Positions 24,435 to 33,437 of a DNA stretch of 64,000 bases are shown here, one piece after another. A model generated the notes under the pieces. That model had not been told where the DNA came from and made no database searches. It saw only the letters and a list, made by a program, of their open reading frames with translations. The first letter of the stretch is position 1. Every line of letters begins with the position of its first letter. This DNA is from Acidobacteriota bacterium (lineage in GTDB: Bacteria; Acidobacteriota; Terriglobia; Bryobacterales; Bryobacteraceae), in the NCBI GenBank assembly GCA_016185425.1, contig JACPNQ010000002.1, positions 1 through 64,000 of the forward strand, in the 5' to 3' direction. Made by a program: the position numbers and the translations under genes.

Positions 24435-25625
24435 TTGGTTTCCGTTCAACACGTTTCGAAAGTCTATTCGCTCTATGAGCGGCCGGCAGACCGGCTGGTG
24501 TCGCTGCTTCCCTTAATTGGGGAGGAGCGCGGCCGGGAGTTCTGGGCGCTGCGCGATGTGAATCTGCGCGTAGATCCCGGCGAGGTGTTTGCGCTCGTGG
24601 GACCGAATGGCAGCGGAAAGTCGACGCTGCTGCAGATTGTGGCGGGGATCATGCAGCCGACGCGCGGGCGCGTTGTTACCGAGGGAAGAATCGCGGCTCT
24701 GTTAGAGCTGGGCGCGGGATTCAATCCGGAGTTCAGCGGGCGCGAGAACGTGTTTCTGAACGGCGAGATCATGGGCTTGAGCCGGGCGGAGGTGGAGGCG
24801 GCGTTTCCGAAGATCGCGGAATTCGCGGGGATCGGTGAATTCATGGAACGGCCGGTGAAAGAATATTCGAGCGGAATGTATGTGCGGCTGGCGTTTTCGA
24901 CGGCGATCCATGTGGAGCCGGAGGTGCTGATCGTCGATGAGGCGCTGGCGGTGGGCGATGCGATCTTTGCGAACCGGTGTGTGCGGAAGCTGGAAGAGCT
25001 GAAGGAACGGAAAGTAACAATTCTGTTTGTATCGCACGATCTGGGAATCGTGAAACGGCTGGCGGACCGGGCGGCTCTAATGCTTCAGGGGGAAGTGGCG
25101 GCCGTGGGGAAACCGAGCGACGTTGTGAACCGCTACGTGGGCCTTGTCCATGAGCTGCAACTGCGCGACGCACCGCAGGAGGGCGGGAGCTACCGGCATG
25201 GCGATGGCACGAGCCGGATTGAATCGATTTCCATTCTGAACAGCAACGGCGTGGAGACGACGAGTGTTCTAAGCGGGGAGCGTGTGGTTGTTGTCCTGCG
25301 CGCGGTATTTGCGCAGGCGAGCGAACGGCCGATGGTGGGGATTCTGATTCGGAACCGGCTGGGCGTGGATGTGTATGGAACGAATACGCGAGTGGAGAAG
25401 GTCGAGCTGGGGTCCTACGCGGCGGGGGATGTGCTGGAGGTTCGCTTTTCCGTGGATTGCCTGCTTAGCCGGCAGGAATATACACTGACGGTTGCCACGC
25501 AGCATGCCAACGGCGCTAGTCAGGATTGGATCGACGACGCGCTGAGTTTCGCAGTGATCGACCACCGCGACACCGCGGGAATGATTCAACTCAACACGGA
25601 GATTCAATGGCAACGCAACCCGTAG
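24435..25625 (+). CDS. Wzt-like polysaccharide ABC transporter ATPase
   Basis: This 396-residue protein starts at TTG. The nucleotide-binding domain (about 1-240) has Walker A GPNGSGKST, signature EYSSGMYVRL, Walker B VLIVDEALAVGD and the switch His in FVSHD. The spacing EFWALRDVNLRVDPGEV is typical of O-antigen/teichoic-acid exporters. A C-terminal domain of about 150 residues resembles the glycan-recognising domain of Wzt. No permease partner lies nearby, which is unusual. It overlaps the POT gene by 19 bases. Confidence 0.85.
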   Translation: MVSVQHVSKVYSLYERPADRLVSLLPLIGEERGREFWALRDVNLRVDPGEVFALVGPNGSGKSTLLQIVAGIMQPTRGRVVTEGRIAALLELGAGFNPEFSGRENVFLNGEIMGLSRAEVEAAFPKIAEFAGIGEFMERPVKEYSSGMYVRLAFSTAIHVEPEVLIVDEALAVGDAIFANRCVRKLEELKERKVTILFVSHDLGIVKRLADRAALMLQGEVAAVGKPSDVVNRYVGLVHELQLRDAPQEGGSYRHGDGTSRIESISILNSNGVETTSVLSGERVVVVLRAVFAQASERPMVGILIRNRLGVDVYGTNTRVEKVELGSYAAGDVLEVRFSVDCLLSRQEYTLTVATQHANGASQDWIDDALSFAVIDHRDTAGMIQLNTEIQWQRNP

Positions 25626-27085
25626 CCGGCTCGGTAACCGACAGATCGTTTTTCGGGCATCCCCGCGGATTGTCCACGCTCTTCTTCACGGAGATGTGGG
25701 AGCGGTTCAGCTATTACGGGATGCGGGCGATTCTGATCCTGTACATGACGGCGCAGTTGCAGAACGGCGGCTTGGGCATGGACAAGACGACGGCGGGGGC
25801 GATTTACGGGATCTTCACCGCATCGGTCTACCTGTTGAGTTTGCCGGGCGGCTGGGTGGCCGACCGCATTCTGGGGCAGAGGAAAGCGGTCCTGCTCGGC
25901 GGCATCGTGATTGCCATGGGGAATGCTCTGCTGGCGACGCCGATGACTTGGGCGTTTTATGTGGGGTTAGGACTGATTTGCATTGGCACGGGATTATTGA
26001 AGACCAATGCGAGTACGATGGTGGGATCGTTGTACGCGAAAGACGATAACCGGCGGGACGCGGGGTTTTCGATCTACTACATGGGGATCAATCTCGGTGC
26101 GTTTTTGTCGCCGCTTTTCGTGGGCTATGTAGGGCAGGAGATTAATTGGCGGCTGGCGTTTCTGCTGGTGACGGCGGGAATGTCGGTTGGGCTGATTCAG
26201 TATGTGCTGACGCAGAGGCACCTGGGCACGGCGGGATTGCAGCCGGTAGCGCCGCCGGGAGCGGCGGAACGGAAGCAGCTATTGCTGGGACTAGCGGGCG
26301 TGGTCGGCGTGCCTGTATTGATTGGGCTGTTGCAGATATCGGGGGTAACGTCATTCCCGGCGACGGCGGTAGCCGACGGATTCAGCGTGCTTCTGGTGAC
26401 GTGTTTTCTGGCGATCTTCGCGGTGCTGTGGATGGCATGCAAAGAGACGCAGGAACGGCGGAACATTGCGGTGATTTTCTGTTTGTTTCTGGCGTCGGCG
26501 TTGTTCTGGGCATCTTTTGAACAGGCGGGCTCCACCTTGAATTTGTTCGCCGATGAGAAGACGCGGAACTTTGTTCTTGGCATGGCATTCCCATCGAGCT
26601 GGTTCCAGTCAGTGAATTCGATCTGGCTGATTGCCTTGGCGCCGCTCTTCTCCATGCTCTGGCTGAGGATGGGTTCACGGGAACCGAGCGTGCCCGCGAA
26701 GTTCGCGCTTGGACTTCTGTTTGTCGGTTTAGGCTTTCTGATTCTCGTTCCGCCGGCAGCGGATGCGGACGCGGGCTTGAAGGTCAGTCCGATGTGGCTG
26801 TTGTTCACCTATTTGCTACATACGATTGGTGAGTTGTGCCTGAGTCCGGTGGGGTTGTCGGCGATGACGAAGCTGGCGCCGCAGCGGTTTGGCGGCGTGA
26901 TCATGGGTGTGTTCTTCATGTCGATCGCGACGGGCAATTACATTGGCGGGCGGCTGGCGGGGGTGTATGAATCGATGAAGCTGGAGCAATTGTTTTTGTA
27001 CGTGGCGCTATTCGCGATTGGCGCGGCAGTGGTGCTGGCGCTTTTTGTGAAGCCGCTCCGTGGATTGATGGGAGGAGTGAAATAG
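25607..27085 (+). CDS. Proton-dependent oligopeptide transporter (POT/PTR family)
   Basis: The ATG at 25607 lies inside the end of the preceding gene and gives 492 residues. The N-terminal helix carries the POT signature LFFTEMWERFSYYGMRAIL with the proton-coupling ExxER motif. A second family motif is GADLRxT-like GLLKTNASTMVGSLY. Twelve to fourteen membrane helices are predicted by eye. It imports di- and tripeptides with protons across the inner membrane. The Xaa-Pro-type peptidase gene begins immediately after its stop, consistent with uptake followed by hydrolysis. Confidence 0.92.
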   Translation: MATQPVAGSVTDRSFFGHPRGLSTLFFTEMWERFSYYGMRAILILYMTAQLQNGGLGMDKTTAGAIYGIFTASVYLLSLPGGWVADRILGQRKAVLLGGIVIAMGNALLATPMTWAFYVGLGLICIGTGLLKTNASTMVGSLYAKDDNRRDAGFSIYYMGINLGAFLSPLFVGYVGQEINWRLAFLLVTAGMSVGLIQYVLTQRHLGTAGLQPVAPPGAAERKQLLLGLAGVVGVPVLIGLLQISGVTSFPATAVADGFSVLLVTCFLAIFAVLWMACKETQERRNIAVIFCLFLASALFWASFEQAGSTLNLFADEKTRNFVLGMAFPSSWFQSVNSIWLIALAPLFSMLWLRMGSREPSVPAKFALGLLFVGLGFLILVPPAADADAGLKVSPMWLLFTYLLHTIGELCLSPVGLSAMTKLAPQRFGGVIMGVFFMSIATGNYIGGRLAGVYESMKLEQLFLYVALFAIGAAVVLALFVKPLRGLMGGVK

Positions 27086-28255
27086 ATGAATGTCGCCGCG
27101 ATACAGCAGGCGTTGCGCGAAGAGAAGGTGGACGGGTGGCTGTTTTTCGATCATCACGCGCGCGATCCGCTGGCGTACCGGATCCTGGGATTCACGCCGC
27201 CGCGGACTCCGACGCGGCGCTGGTACTACCTGATTCCCGCGCAGGGCGAGCCGCGGAAACTGGTGCACCAGATCGAGCCGGGAATGCTGGATGATCTGCC
27301 GGGTTCGACCTCGTCGTATTCGAGCTGGTCACGGCAAGTGTATGGGCTGACCTCGCTGTTGTCGGGATGTAAGCGTGTGGCGATGCAATATTCGCCCGAA
27401 TGCGCGGTGCCGTATGTGGCTATGGTAGACGCGGGCACAGTGGAACTGATCCGCGCGCAGGGTGTGGAAGTGGCGACGTCGGCGAACCTGGTACAAGTGT
27501 TCGAGGCAAAGTGGACGCAGGAAAAATTGGACTCGCACATGGAGGCGGGAAAGCTGGTGGACGAGATCCGGCGGGCCGCTTTTCAGGAGATTGGCGACAG
27601 GCTGCGCGGGCGTGAGCCGGTGAACGAGTACACGATCAAGGCGTTTATTTTGGGGGCCTTCGACAGGGCGGGGTTATTTACAGATCATGGGCCGATTGTC
27701 GGCGTGAATGCGAATGCGTCGAACCCGCATTATGAACCGGAGGCCGAGGCGAGCGAGGCGATCCGGCAGGACGATGTGGTGCTGATCGACTTGTGGGCGA
27801 AGTTGAGCAGGCCGGGCGCGGTCTATTACGACATCACCTGGACAGGCTATACGGGCGAGACGATTCCCGATGAGGTACAGCGTGTGTTTTCGGTTGTGAC
27901 GGGAGCACGCGATGCGGCCGTGGCGAAGGTGCAGAACTCGATTGGCGCGGGGCTGCCGTTGTGCGGTTTCGAGGTTGACGATGCGTGCCGCGCGCATATC
28001 CGCGAGCATGGAATGGGGGATTACTTCATTCATCGGACGGGGCATTCGATCGGCGAAGACGTGCATGGATCGGGCGCGAACATGGACAATCTGGAGACAC
28101 ACGATGAGCGGCGCGTGATTCCGTGGACGTGCTTTTCGGTGGAGCCGGGTGTGTATTTGCCGGCCTTTGGAATTCGCAGCGAGGTGAATGTTTTCGTTGG
28201 CGACCGCGAGGCGCGGGTAACGGGGGAGCGGCAGACGGAGATGGTTCGGATATAG
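27086..28255 (+). CDS. M24-family metallopeptidase (Xaa-Pro peptidase type)
   Basis: This 389-residue cytoplasmic protein has the pita-bread domain with metal ligands in VVLIDLWAK, VYYDITWTG, HRTGHSIGEDVHG and SVEPGVYLPAFGIRSEVNV. The N-terminal creatinase-like domain spans about residues 1-150. The first metal Asp motif is atypical (DLWAK in place of DxGxxxxxY). It likely cleaves X-Pro peptides brought in by the adjoining POT transporter; the ATG directly abuts the POT stop. Confidence 0.85.
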   Translation: MNVAAIQQALREEKVDGWLFFDHHARDPLAYRILGFTPPRTPTRRWYYLIPAQGEPRKLVHQIEPGMLDDLPGSTSSYSSWSRQVYGLTSLLSGCKRVAMQYSPECAVPYVAMVDAGTVELIRAQGVEVATSANLVQVFEAKWTQEKLDSHMEAGKLVDEIRRAAFQEIGDRLRGREPVNEYTIKAFILGAFDRAGLFTDHGPIVGVNANASNPHYEPEAEASEAIRQDDVVLIDLWAKLSRPGAVYYDITWTGYTGETIPDEVQRVFSVVTGARDAAVAKVQNSIGAGLPLCGFEVDDACRAHIREHGMGDYFIHRTGHSIGEDVHGSGANMDNLETHDERRVIPWTCFSVEPGVYLPAFGIRSEVNVFVGDREARVTGERQTEMVRI

Positions 28256-28291
28256 ACTGGTAGGGCAGTTCCATTTCTACGAGGACGGACC

Positions 28292-28816
28292 ATGAAGAAA
28301 CTACTCTTCCTAAGCTTCCTCGCCACCACGATGTTTGCCCAAGACGGCAAGACACATCTGAAGGTTGGCGACGCGGCTCCGGAGTTCGCGAAACTCAGTT
28401 CCTCGGTTCCCGGTAAATCGTTTTCCCTGGGGGATTTCAAGGGCAAAAAGACCGTTGTACTTGCCTTCTTCCCCCTCGCATTTACCGGCGGTTGAACCGC
28501 GGAAATGAAAGGATTCCAGGCTGGAATCAAAAACTTTAACGATGCGGATTCGCAGGTGTTTGGAATCAGCGTCGATGCGGCGCCGTCTCTAAAGCGCTTC
28601 AGCGACGACCTTACGCTCGAGTTCCCGCTGCTGTCGGATTTTCCGAATCGAACGACAGCAAAGGCGTATGGCGTACTGATGGCGGAACGCGGCATCGCCA
28701 GCCGCACGACCTTCGTCATTGATAAAGAAGGCAAGATCGCGGAGATCATCTACGATCCAAAGCCGGCACCACATAACGAAGCGTCGATCGCCGCTTGCCA
28801 GCGGATTAAGAAGTAA
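28292..28816 (+). CDS. Selenocysteine-containing secreted peroxiredoxin (TGA at codon 68)
   Basis: The ATG at 28292 follows GAGGA and starts a signal peptide cut near MFAQ. The frame reads FFPLAFTGG, then TGA (28493-28495), then TAEMKGFQAG and on to residue 174 (VIDKEGKIAEIIYDP). The same frame is open on both sides and the TGA stands exactly at the peroxidatic Cys of the family motif AFTGGCTxEM. It is therefore best read as Sec68. A hairpin at 28512-28528 is a candidate SECIS. A thiol peroxidase outside the cytoplasm is expected. The alternative, a plain nonsense mutation, is less likely because nothing else in the gene is damaged. Confidence 0.88.
28512..28528 (+). promoter_or_regulatory. 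Candidate bacterial SECIS element (peroxiredoxin)
   Basis: GATTCC (28512-28517) pairs with GGAATC (28523-28528), six perfect pairs, leaving the loop AGGCT. The GG of the loop lies 24-25 bases after the TGA, inside the distance range known for bacterial SECIS hairpins. The E. coli fdhF loop (AGGUCU) has the same AGG start. It would bind SelB to recode the UGA. Confidence 0.7.
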
Positions 28817-29267
28817 CCGGGATGCCCTCGATCGCGGACAGGATATCCGCGATGGGGGGCTTTCCTCTTTGTGCATAGACAATGCGGCCATCGGGGCCGA
28901 TGACGTAGACTGTGCGGCGCACGATTCCCCAGCCGGCGCGGTACTGGCGCGATACTTTCCAGCCCTTGTCGATCAAGAGCGGGAAGGGGAACTGGTATTT
29001 CGTTTTGAAGTGTATGTGAGCGTCAGCGCCCTGTCCGTTGATGCCGAAGACGGCGGCGTTCCTGTTGCGGAACGCGGCCCAGCCGTCGCGGATTTCGCAG
29101 AGTTGCCGCGTGCAGATCGTGGTGTCGTCACCGGGGTAGAAGACTAAAACAACGGGCTTGTTTCTTAGGTTGAGGAGAGAGACGGTCTGACCGGTTTCGC
29201 CGGAGAGTTCGAATTGTGGAGCGGCGGCGCCAGGTTCCAGAGGACCGCCGAATAACCAATCAAGCAT
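28806..29267 (-). CDS. Peroxiredoxin, Bcp/AhpC-TSA type
   Basis: The start at 29267 is preferred over 29279 because GGAGGA lies just before it. The thioredoxin-fold protein has VVLVFYPGDDTTICTRQLCE, with the peroxidatic Cys and a second Cys five residues on, as in Bcp (Prx Q) enzymes. There is no signal peptide, so it acts in the cytoplasm. It converges on the selenoprotein peroxiredoxin, overlapping its 3' end by 11 bases, and therefore pairs a Cys form with a Sec form at one locus. Confidence 0.9.
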   Translation of the reverse strand: MLDWLFGGPLEPGAAAPQFELSGETGQTVSLLNLRNKPVVLVFYPGDDTTICTRQLCEIRDGWAAFRNRNAAVFGINGQGADAHIHFKTKYQFPFPLLIDKGWKVSRQYRAGWGIVRRTVYVIGPDGRIVYAQRGKPPIADILSAIEGIPVTS

Positions 29268-29289
29268 GGCGTCCTCCACAATAGACCAT

Positions 29290-30735
29290 ATGCATCATGT
29301 GGCGCTTCAAGCTTTAGATTTGGCCGCGCAGCGCGGCGTGCAGTATGCGGATGTGCGGCTGGTGGAATCGAAGTCGCAGGACTTGTCGACACGAAATGGA
29401 CGTGTGTCACAGGTGGCGGATGCGGAGTCGGTGGGGATGGCGATACGGATGCTAGTGGACGGCGGATGGGGATTCGCGGCCACCGACGACCTTACGCCGG
29501 CGGGGGTCGAGAAGGCGGTTACGATGGCCCGGGCGATTGCGAGGGCGAGCACGATGGCGTTGAAGAACGCCGCGCGATTGGCGGACGAACCGGTGCATCG
29601 AGCAAAGTGGGCGTCGCCGTGCACCATCGATCCGTTCGGCATTAGCGTGACCAAGAAGCTGGATCACCTTCTTCGAGTAGACGAGGCGATGCGGGCAAAT
29701 AAGGCGGTGACGCTGACGGAGACACTATTCCATGCGAACCGGGCGCGGCAGTTCTTTGTGAATACGGAGGGGAGCGAGATCGAACAGACGCGCACGATGA
29801 CGGGAGCGGGGTGCGCCTGTTATGTATTCGAGGACGGCGACTTGCAGAAGCGGTCCTACCCGAATTCGTTCGGCGGGCAGTATCAGTTGAAGGGGTGGGA
29901 GCTGGTGGAGGAGATCGATATGCTGTCGCAGGCTTCGCGGCTTGCCGAAGAGGCGGCGGCGCTGCATTCGGCGGACGTGTGTCCGGCGGGGGAGTTCACG
30001 CTGATCCTGGATAGCTCGCAGTTGGGTTTGCAGATTCATGAGTCGATCGGGCATCCGATTGAGCTGGACCGCGTGTTGGGGAGTGAGGCGAATTACGCGG
30101 GGATGAGTTTTCTGACTGTAGACCAGTTGCGGAAATTGCAGTATGGATCGCCGCTGGTGCATGTGGTGAGCGATGCGACGTTGGAACACGGGCCGGGGTT
30201 GGGGACGTTTGCGTTCGACGATGAGGGAGTGGCGGCGCAGCGGACGGACATCATTCGCGAGGGTCTGTTTACCGGGTATCTGACGAGCAGGGAGACGGCG
30301 GGGGCGATTGGAGCGACGCGTTCGAATGGATGTCTGCGCGCGGCCGGATGGGATCGGCTACCGCTGATCCGGATGACGAATACGAGCCTGGAACCGGGGA
30401 CATCAACACTGGAGGAAGTGTTCGACGTTCCGCACGCGATCTACATGGAGACGAACAAGAGCTGGTCGATCGACGACAAACGATACAACTTTCAATTCGG
30501 GTGCGAGGTGGCGTGGGAGATACGGAACGGGAAGCGCGTGCGGATGTTGAAGAACCCTGTTTATAGCGGCATTTCGACGCAATTCTGGAATGCGTGCCAG
30601 GCGATTGCGAATCGCGAGCATTGGACGTTGTGGGGAGTACCGAATTGCGGGAAGGGGCAACCGGAGCAGGTGATGGGGACCGGGCACGGCGCGAGCCCGT
30701 CGCGGTTCGGCGAGATTTCCGTGGGGAGCCTGTGA
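29290..30735 (+). CDS. tldD: TldD-type metalloprotease
   Basis: About 481 residues if started at 29290 (an ATG at 29266 would overlap the divergent peroxiredoxin gene). The zinc motif HExxxH is present in LQIHESIGHPIELDR, with later family motifs GTFAFDDEGV and MGTGHGASPSRFGE. TldD works with TldE as a heterodimer that trims unfolded peptides and processes some modified peptides. The following gene is its partner, overlapping by one base. Confidence 0.9.
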   Translation: MHHVALQALDLAAQRGVQYADVRLVESKSQDLSTRNGRVSQVADAESVGMAIRMLVDGGWGFAATDDLTPAGVEKAVTMARAIARASTMALKNAARLADEPVHRAKWASPCTIDPFGISVTKKLDHLLRVDEAMRANKAVTLTETLFHANRARQFFVNTEGSEIEQTRTMTGAGCACYVFEDGDLQKRSYPNSFGGQYQLKGWELVEEIDMLSQASRLAEEAAALHSADVCPAGEFTLILDSSQLGLQIHESIGHPIELDRVLGSEANYAGMSFLTVDQLRKLQYGSPLVHVVSDATLEHGPGLGTFAFDDEGVAAQRTDIIREGLFTGYLTSRETAGAIGATRSNGCLRAAGWDRLPLIRMTNTSLEPGTSTLEEVFDVPHAIYMETNKSWSIDDKRYNFQFGCEVAWEIRNGKRVRMLKNPVYSGISTQFWNACQAIANREHWTLWGVPNCGKGQPEQVMGTGHGASPSRFGEISVGSL

Positions 30736-32069
30736 TGACGGACGCACAGGCGCGCGAGTGGTTCAGTGCCGCGCAACGCGAGGCGCGGGAACACGGCGTT
30801 GACGATGTGGAGATGTTTTGCGCGGAAGAGGAGAGCGCGCTGACACGGTTCGCCAACAACGCGATTCATCAGAACATGAGCGAGGAGTCGCGAGTCGTGT
30901 CGATTCGCGTAGCGATCGGGCAGAGAACGGCACGCGCAACGACGAACCGGATGGAGAACATCCGCGAGGCGACGCGGACGGCGATCGAGCTGGCGAGGGC
31001 GAGCGAGCCGGATGCGCATTTGATGGAGATGTTTTCGCCGGGTATTGTGGAGCCGGTGATGCGGTGGGATGAGGCGACGGCGCAGGTCACGCCGGCGATG
31101 CGGGCGGAGATAGTGCGTGAGGCGATTGGTTGTGTGGAAGACGCCGGTCATATGGCGGCCGGCATGTATTCGACATCACGGGCAAGCCAAATGTTACTGA
31201 ACTCGCGCGGGCTGCATGTGCGGCATGATGAGACGGGAGCTACGTTCTCGATCACAGCAACGGCACGGGATTCGAGCGGGTGGGCGAAGGCAAGCGCGGT
31301 GCGCGCGGAGGATTTGGATCCCGCTACATTGGCGCGGAGCGCGGCGGAAAAGGGGACACAGTCAGCGGCGCCGCGGCGCATGGAGCCGGGGCGTTACCGT
31401 GTTTTGTTGGAGCCGGCCGCCGTATTGGACCTGGTGGGACAGATATTCGGGGACTGCTCGGCGACGGCGTTAGAGGAGGAGCGGAGTTTTCTCACGGGAA
31501 GGATGGGGGAGAGGCTGTTCGGCGAGAACATCACGATCTACGACGATGTGCGGCACCCGTTGCAGGATGGCGCGCCGTTCGATGGAGAGGGCGTGGCGCG
31601 GCGCGCGCTGACGCTGTTTGCAAACGGTGTGCCGGGGGAGATGCCGTACGGGCGGGCGGCGGCGGCACGAGCCGGGCGCAAGCCGACGGGCCATGGATTG
31701 AGCGTGCCGAATGAGGCAGGCGAGTGCGTGACGAATATCGTGATTGCAGGCGGGTCGCATTCGCCTGCCGATCTTTTGCGAGAGCTCGGCGACGGCATTC
31801 TGGTGACGCGGCTTTGGTACATCCGCGAGGTGGATCCGTTCCGGAAAGTCATGACGGGGATGACGCGTGACGGGACGTTTTTAGTGGAGGGCGGCGAGAT
31901 CGTATGCGGGCTGCAGAACTTCCGTTTCAATGAGAGCGTTGTGGAGATGCTGCGGCGCGTGGAGGCGATGTCGGCGCCGGTTCGGGCCTCGGGCGAAGAG
32001 GCCTTCGATATGGTGGTTCCGGCGATGCTCGTGAACGATTTCCCGTTCACGGAGGTCACGTTATTTTAG
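30735..32069 (+). CDS. pmbA: TldE/PmbA-family partner protein
   Basis: The ATG at 30735 overlaps the tldD stop (TGATG) and gives 444 residues. It shares the TldD/PmbA fold (VRIAIGQRTARATTNR, GLSVPNEAGECVTNI) but lacks the HExxxH zinc site, as expected of the non-catalytic TldE subunit. It ends four bases into the convergent ceramidase-like gene. Confidence 0.88.
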   Translation: MTDAQAREWFSAAQREAREHGVDDVEMFCAEEESALTRFANNAIHQNMSEESRVVSIRVAIGQRTARATTNRMENIREATRTAIELARASEPDAHLMEMFSPGIVEPVMRWDEATAQVTPAMRAEIVREAIGCVEDAGHMAAGMYSTSRASQMLLNSRGLHVRHDETGATFSITATARDSSGWAKASAVRAEDLDPATLARSAAEKGTQSAAPRRMEPGRYRVLLEPAAVLDLVGQIFGDCSATALEEERSFLTGRMGERLFGENITIYDDVRHPLQDGAPFDGEGVARRALTLFANGVPGEMPYGRAAAARAGRKPTGHGLSVPNEAGECVTNIVIAGGSHSPADLLRELGDGILVTRLWYIREVDPFRKVMTGMTRDGTFLVEGGEIVCGLQNFRFNESVVEMLRRVEAMSAPVRASGEEAFDMVVPAMLVNDFPFTEVTLF

Positions 32070-33436
32070 AGGCTGTTCAGCGAACGCGTCAGCGTGCCGA
32101 TGAGCTTTGACGCCGTGTCGCGTTCGACGAATGCTGATTTGGCGCGCCACGTTTCGTAACCGCCGAGGTCGAACGCATCGACGGTCGGAATGTAGCCGCA
32201 GGCGTCATTGGCGATGGAGACGGTGATGGTTCGCTTGTGGGGGCTGGCTTTCTTGGCGGCAAGGCCGAGTTCGACGAAGGTCTCGCCAGGGAAGGTGCCG
32301 ATCGCGGTGTCGCCGATTTTCAGCGCCTGGACGGGGACGCTGATTGCCGCGGGGAATTTGCTTAGATAGACCGTCTCCCGAGCGTAGATTTGTGTGCGGT
32401 CTTTGTAGTCATTGCCGGGCGGGTCGCCGACGAGTTTGATCGCAGCGGCAGTCTCTTCGCTGGATGGGCGGCGGGTCTGGACTTCGACGTTTTCGATATT
32501 GGCAGCCAGGGGAAGAGTGTCGCGGTAGTCGATGCTCTTGAGCACGCGAAGGGTTTCGAGAGCGAGAACCGTGCCTACCCGTTCGATGAACGTATACTCG
32601 TTGCGCGCGGGATAATTGCGGGCATAGGCGATGGCGTTGATGTTGCCGGAGCAACCGTTGGAAAGCATCGCGACGCCGCCGGCTTTCGATTCGACCTGGC
32701 GGGCCCAGGCGCCGAAATAATCGGCGCTGGCGTCTGTGGCTGGGTTGTAACCGGCATAGTGGAGCGCGTAGCTGGCATAGATCCAGATGGGACGGCCGTC
32801 TTCGCCAATGGCCGCGATGACGGGATGATCGGGATCGGTGGGGCCGGCCGGTTTGAGGAGATCCGGGCTTTGCAGCGGCGCGTTCATAAGCACCTTGTCG
32901 TTGGTGCGGCCAAAGGGGTCGGCGGGGATGGCGCCTTCGCGCATGAAGAATCGGCGGTTGTTGACAAGGGTTGGCTCGGCACCGAGGCCGCAGCCGATGC
33001 GCGCGGGACGAAGACGGGAGAAGGCCATGCGAGCGGCGTCGGCAATACGGGATTCGAGGAGCTCGATGTACTTTGTGTCCGGCATGCTTTGAAACAGGTG
33101 CATGGCGGGCGGCGCACTGTGCGTGTGCGTGGAACTCATCAGAATGAAGGCGGGGTCAACGGAGTTGTCGCGAGAGATGCGGGCGCGGACGCGGTCGAGG
33201 ATGGTGCGGGGGACCATGCAGGAGTCGATGGTCGCGAGCATCATGCGCGTGGAACCGGACTCGATGGCGGCGCAACGGACGAGGAGATCGTCGTGCACAT
33301 CGGCGCATTTACGATCCGTCATGTATCCGGCGAGAGAGGTGCCGAGAGCAGGAGAGATGTTGGCTGTGGCGGCGCCGGCGCGGAGGGCGTTGGGGGCTGC
33401 AAGGCCCATTAGAAGTGCTCGGCGAGTGAGGGACAT
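32066..33436 (-). CDS. Neutral/alkaline ceramidase-like secreted protein
   Basis: This 456-residue protein opens with a Tat-like signal (SLTRRALLMGLAAPNALRAG). It follows the neutral-ceramidase N-terminal domain: ATANISPALGTSLAGY, MSSTHTHSAPP with zinc-binding His residues, and the catalytic-Ser region LSNGCSGNINAIAYAR. The C-terminal Ig domain of full ceramidases is missing, which is usual for the bacterial relatives. The amide substrate is not known. It lies one base after the queA stop on the same strand. Confidence 0.82.
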   Translation of the reverse strand: MSLTRRALLMGLAAPNALRAGAATANISPALGTSLAGYMTDRKCADVHDDLLVRCAAIESGSTRMMLATIDSCMVPRTILDRVRARISRDNSVDPAFILMSSTHTHSAPPAMHLFQSMPDTKYIELLESRIADAARMAFSRLRPARIGCGLGAEPTLVNNRRFFMREGAIPADPFGRTNDKVLMNAPLQSPDLLKPAGPTDPDHPVIAAIGEDGRPIWIYASYALHYAGYNPATDASADYFGAWARQVESKAGGVAMLSNGCSGNINAIAYARNYPARNEYTFIERVGTVLALETLRVLKSIDYRDTLPLAANIENVEVQTRRPSSEETAAAIKLVGDPPGNDYKDRTQIYARETVYLSKFPAAISVPVQALKIGDTAIGTFPGETFVELGLAAKKASPHKRTITVSIANDACGYIPTVDAFDLGGYETWRAKSAFVERDTASKLIGTLTRSLNSL

Positions 33437-33437
33437 A

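Noticed and set aside
32390..33412. A 340-residue rightward frame opposite the ceramidase-like gene
   Set aside because: Gly/Ala/Val-rich translation without motifs; the opposite strand has a Tat signal and ceramidase motifs.
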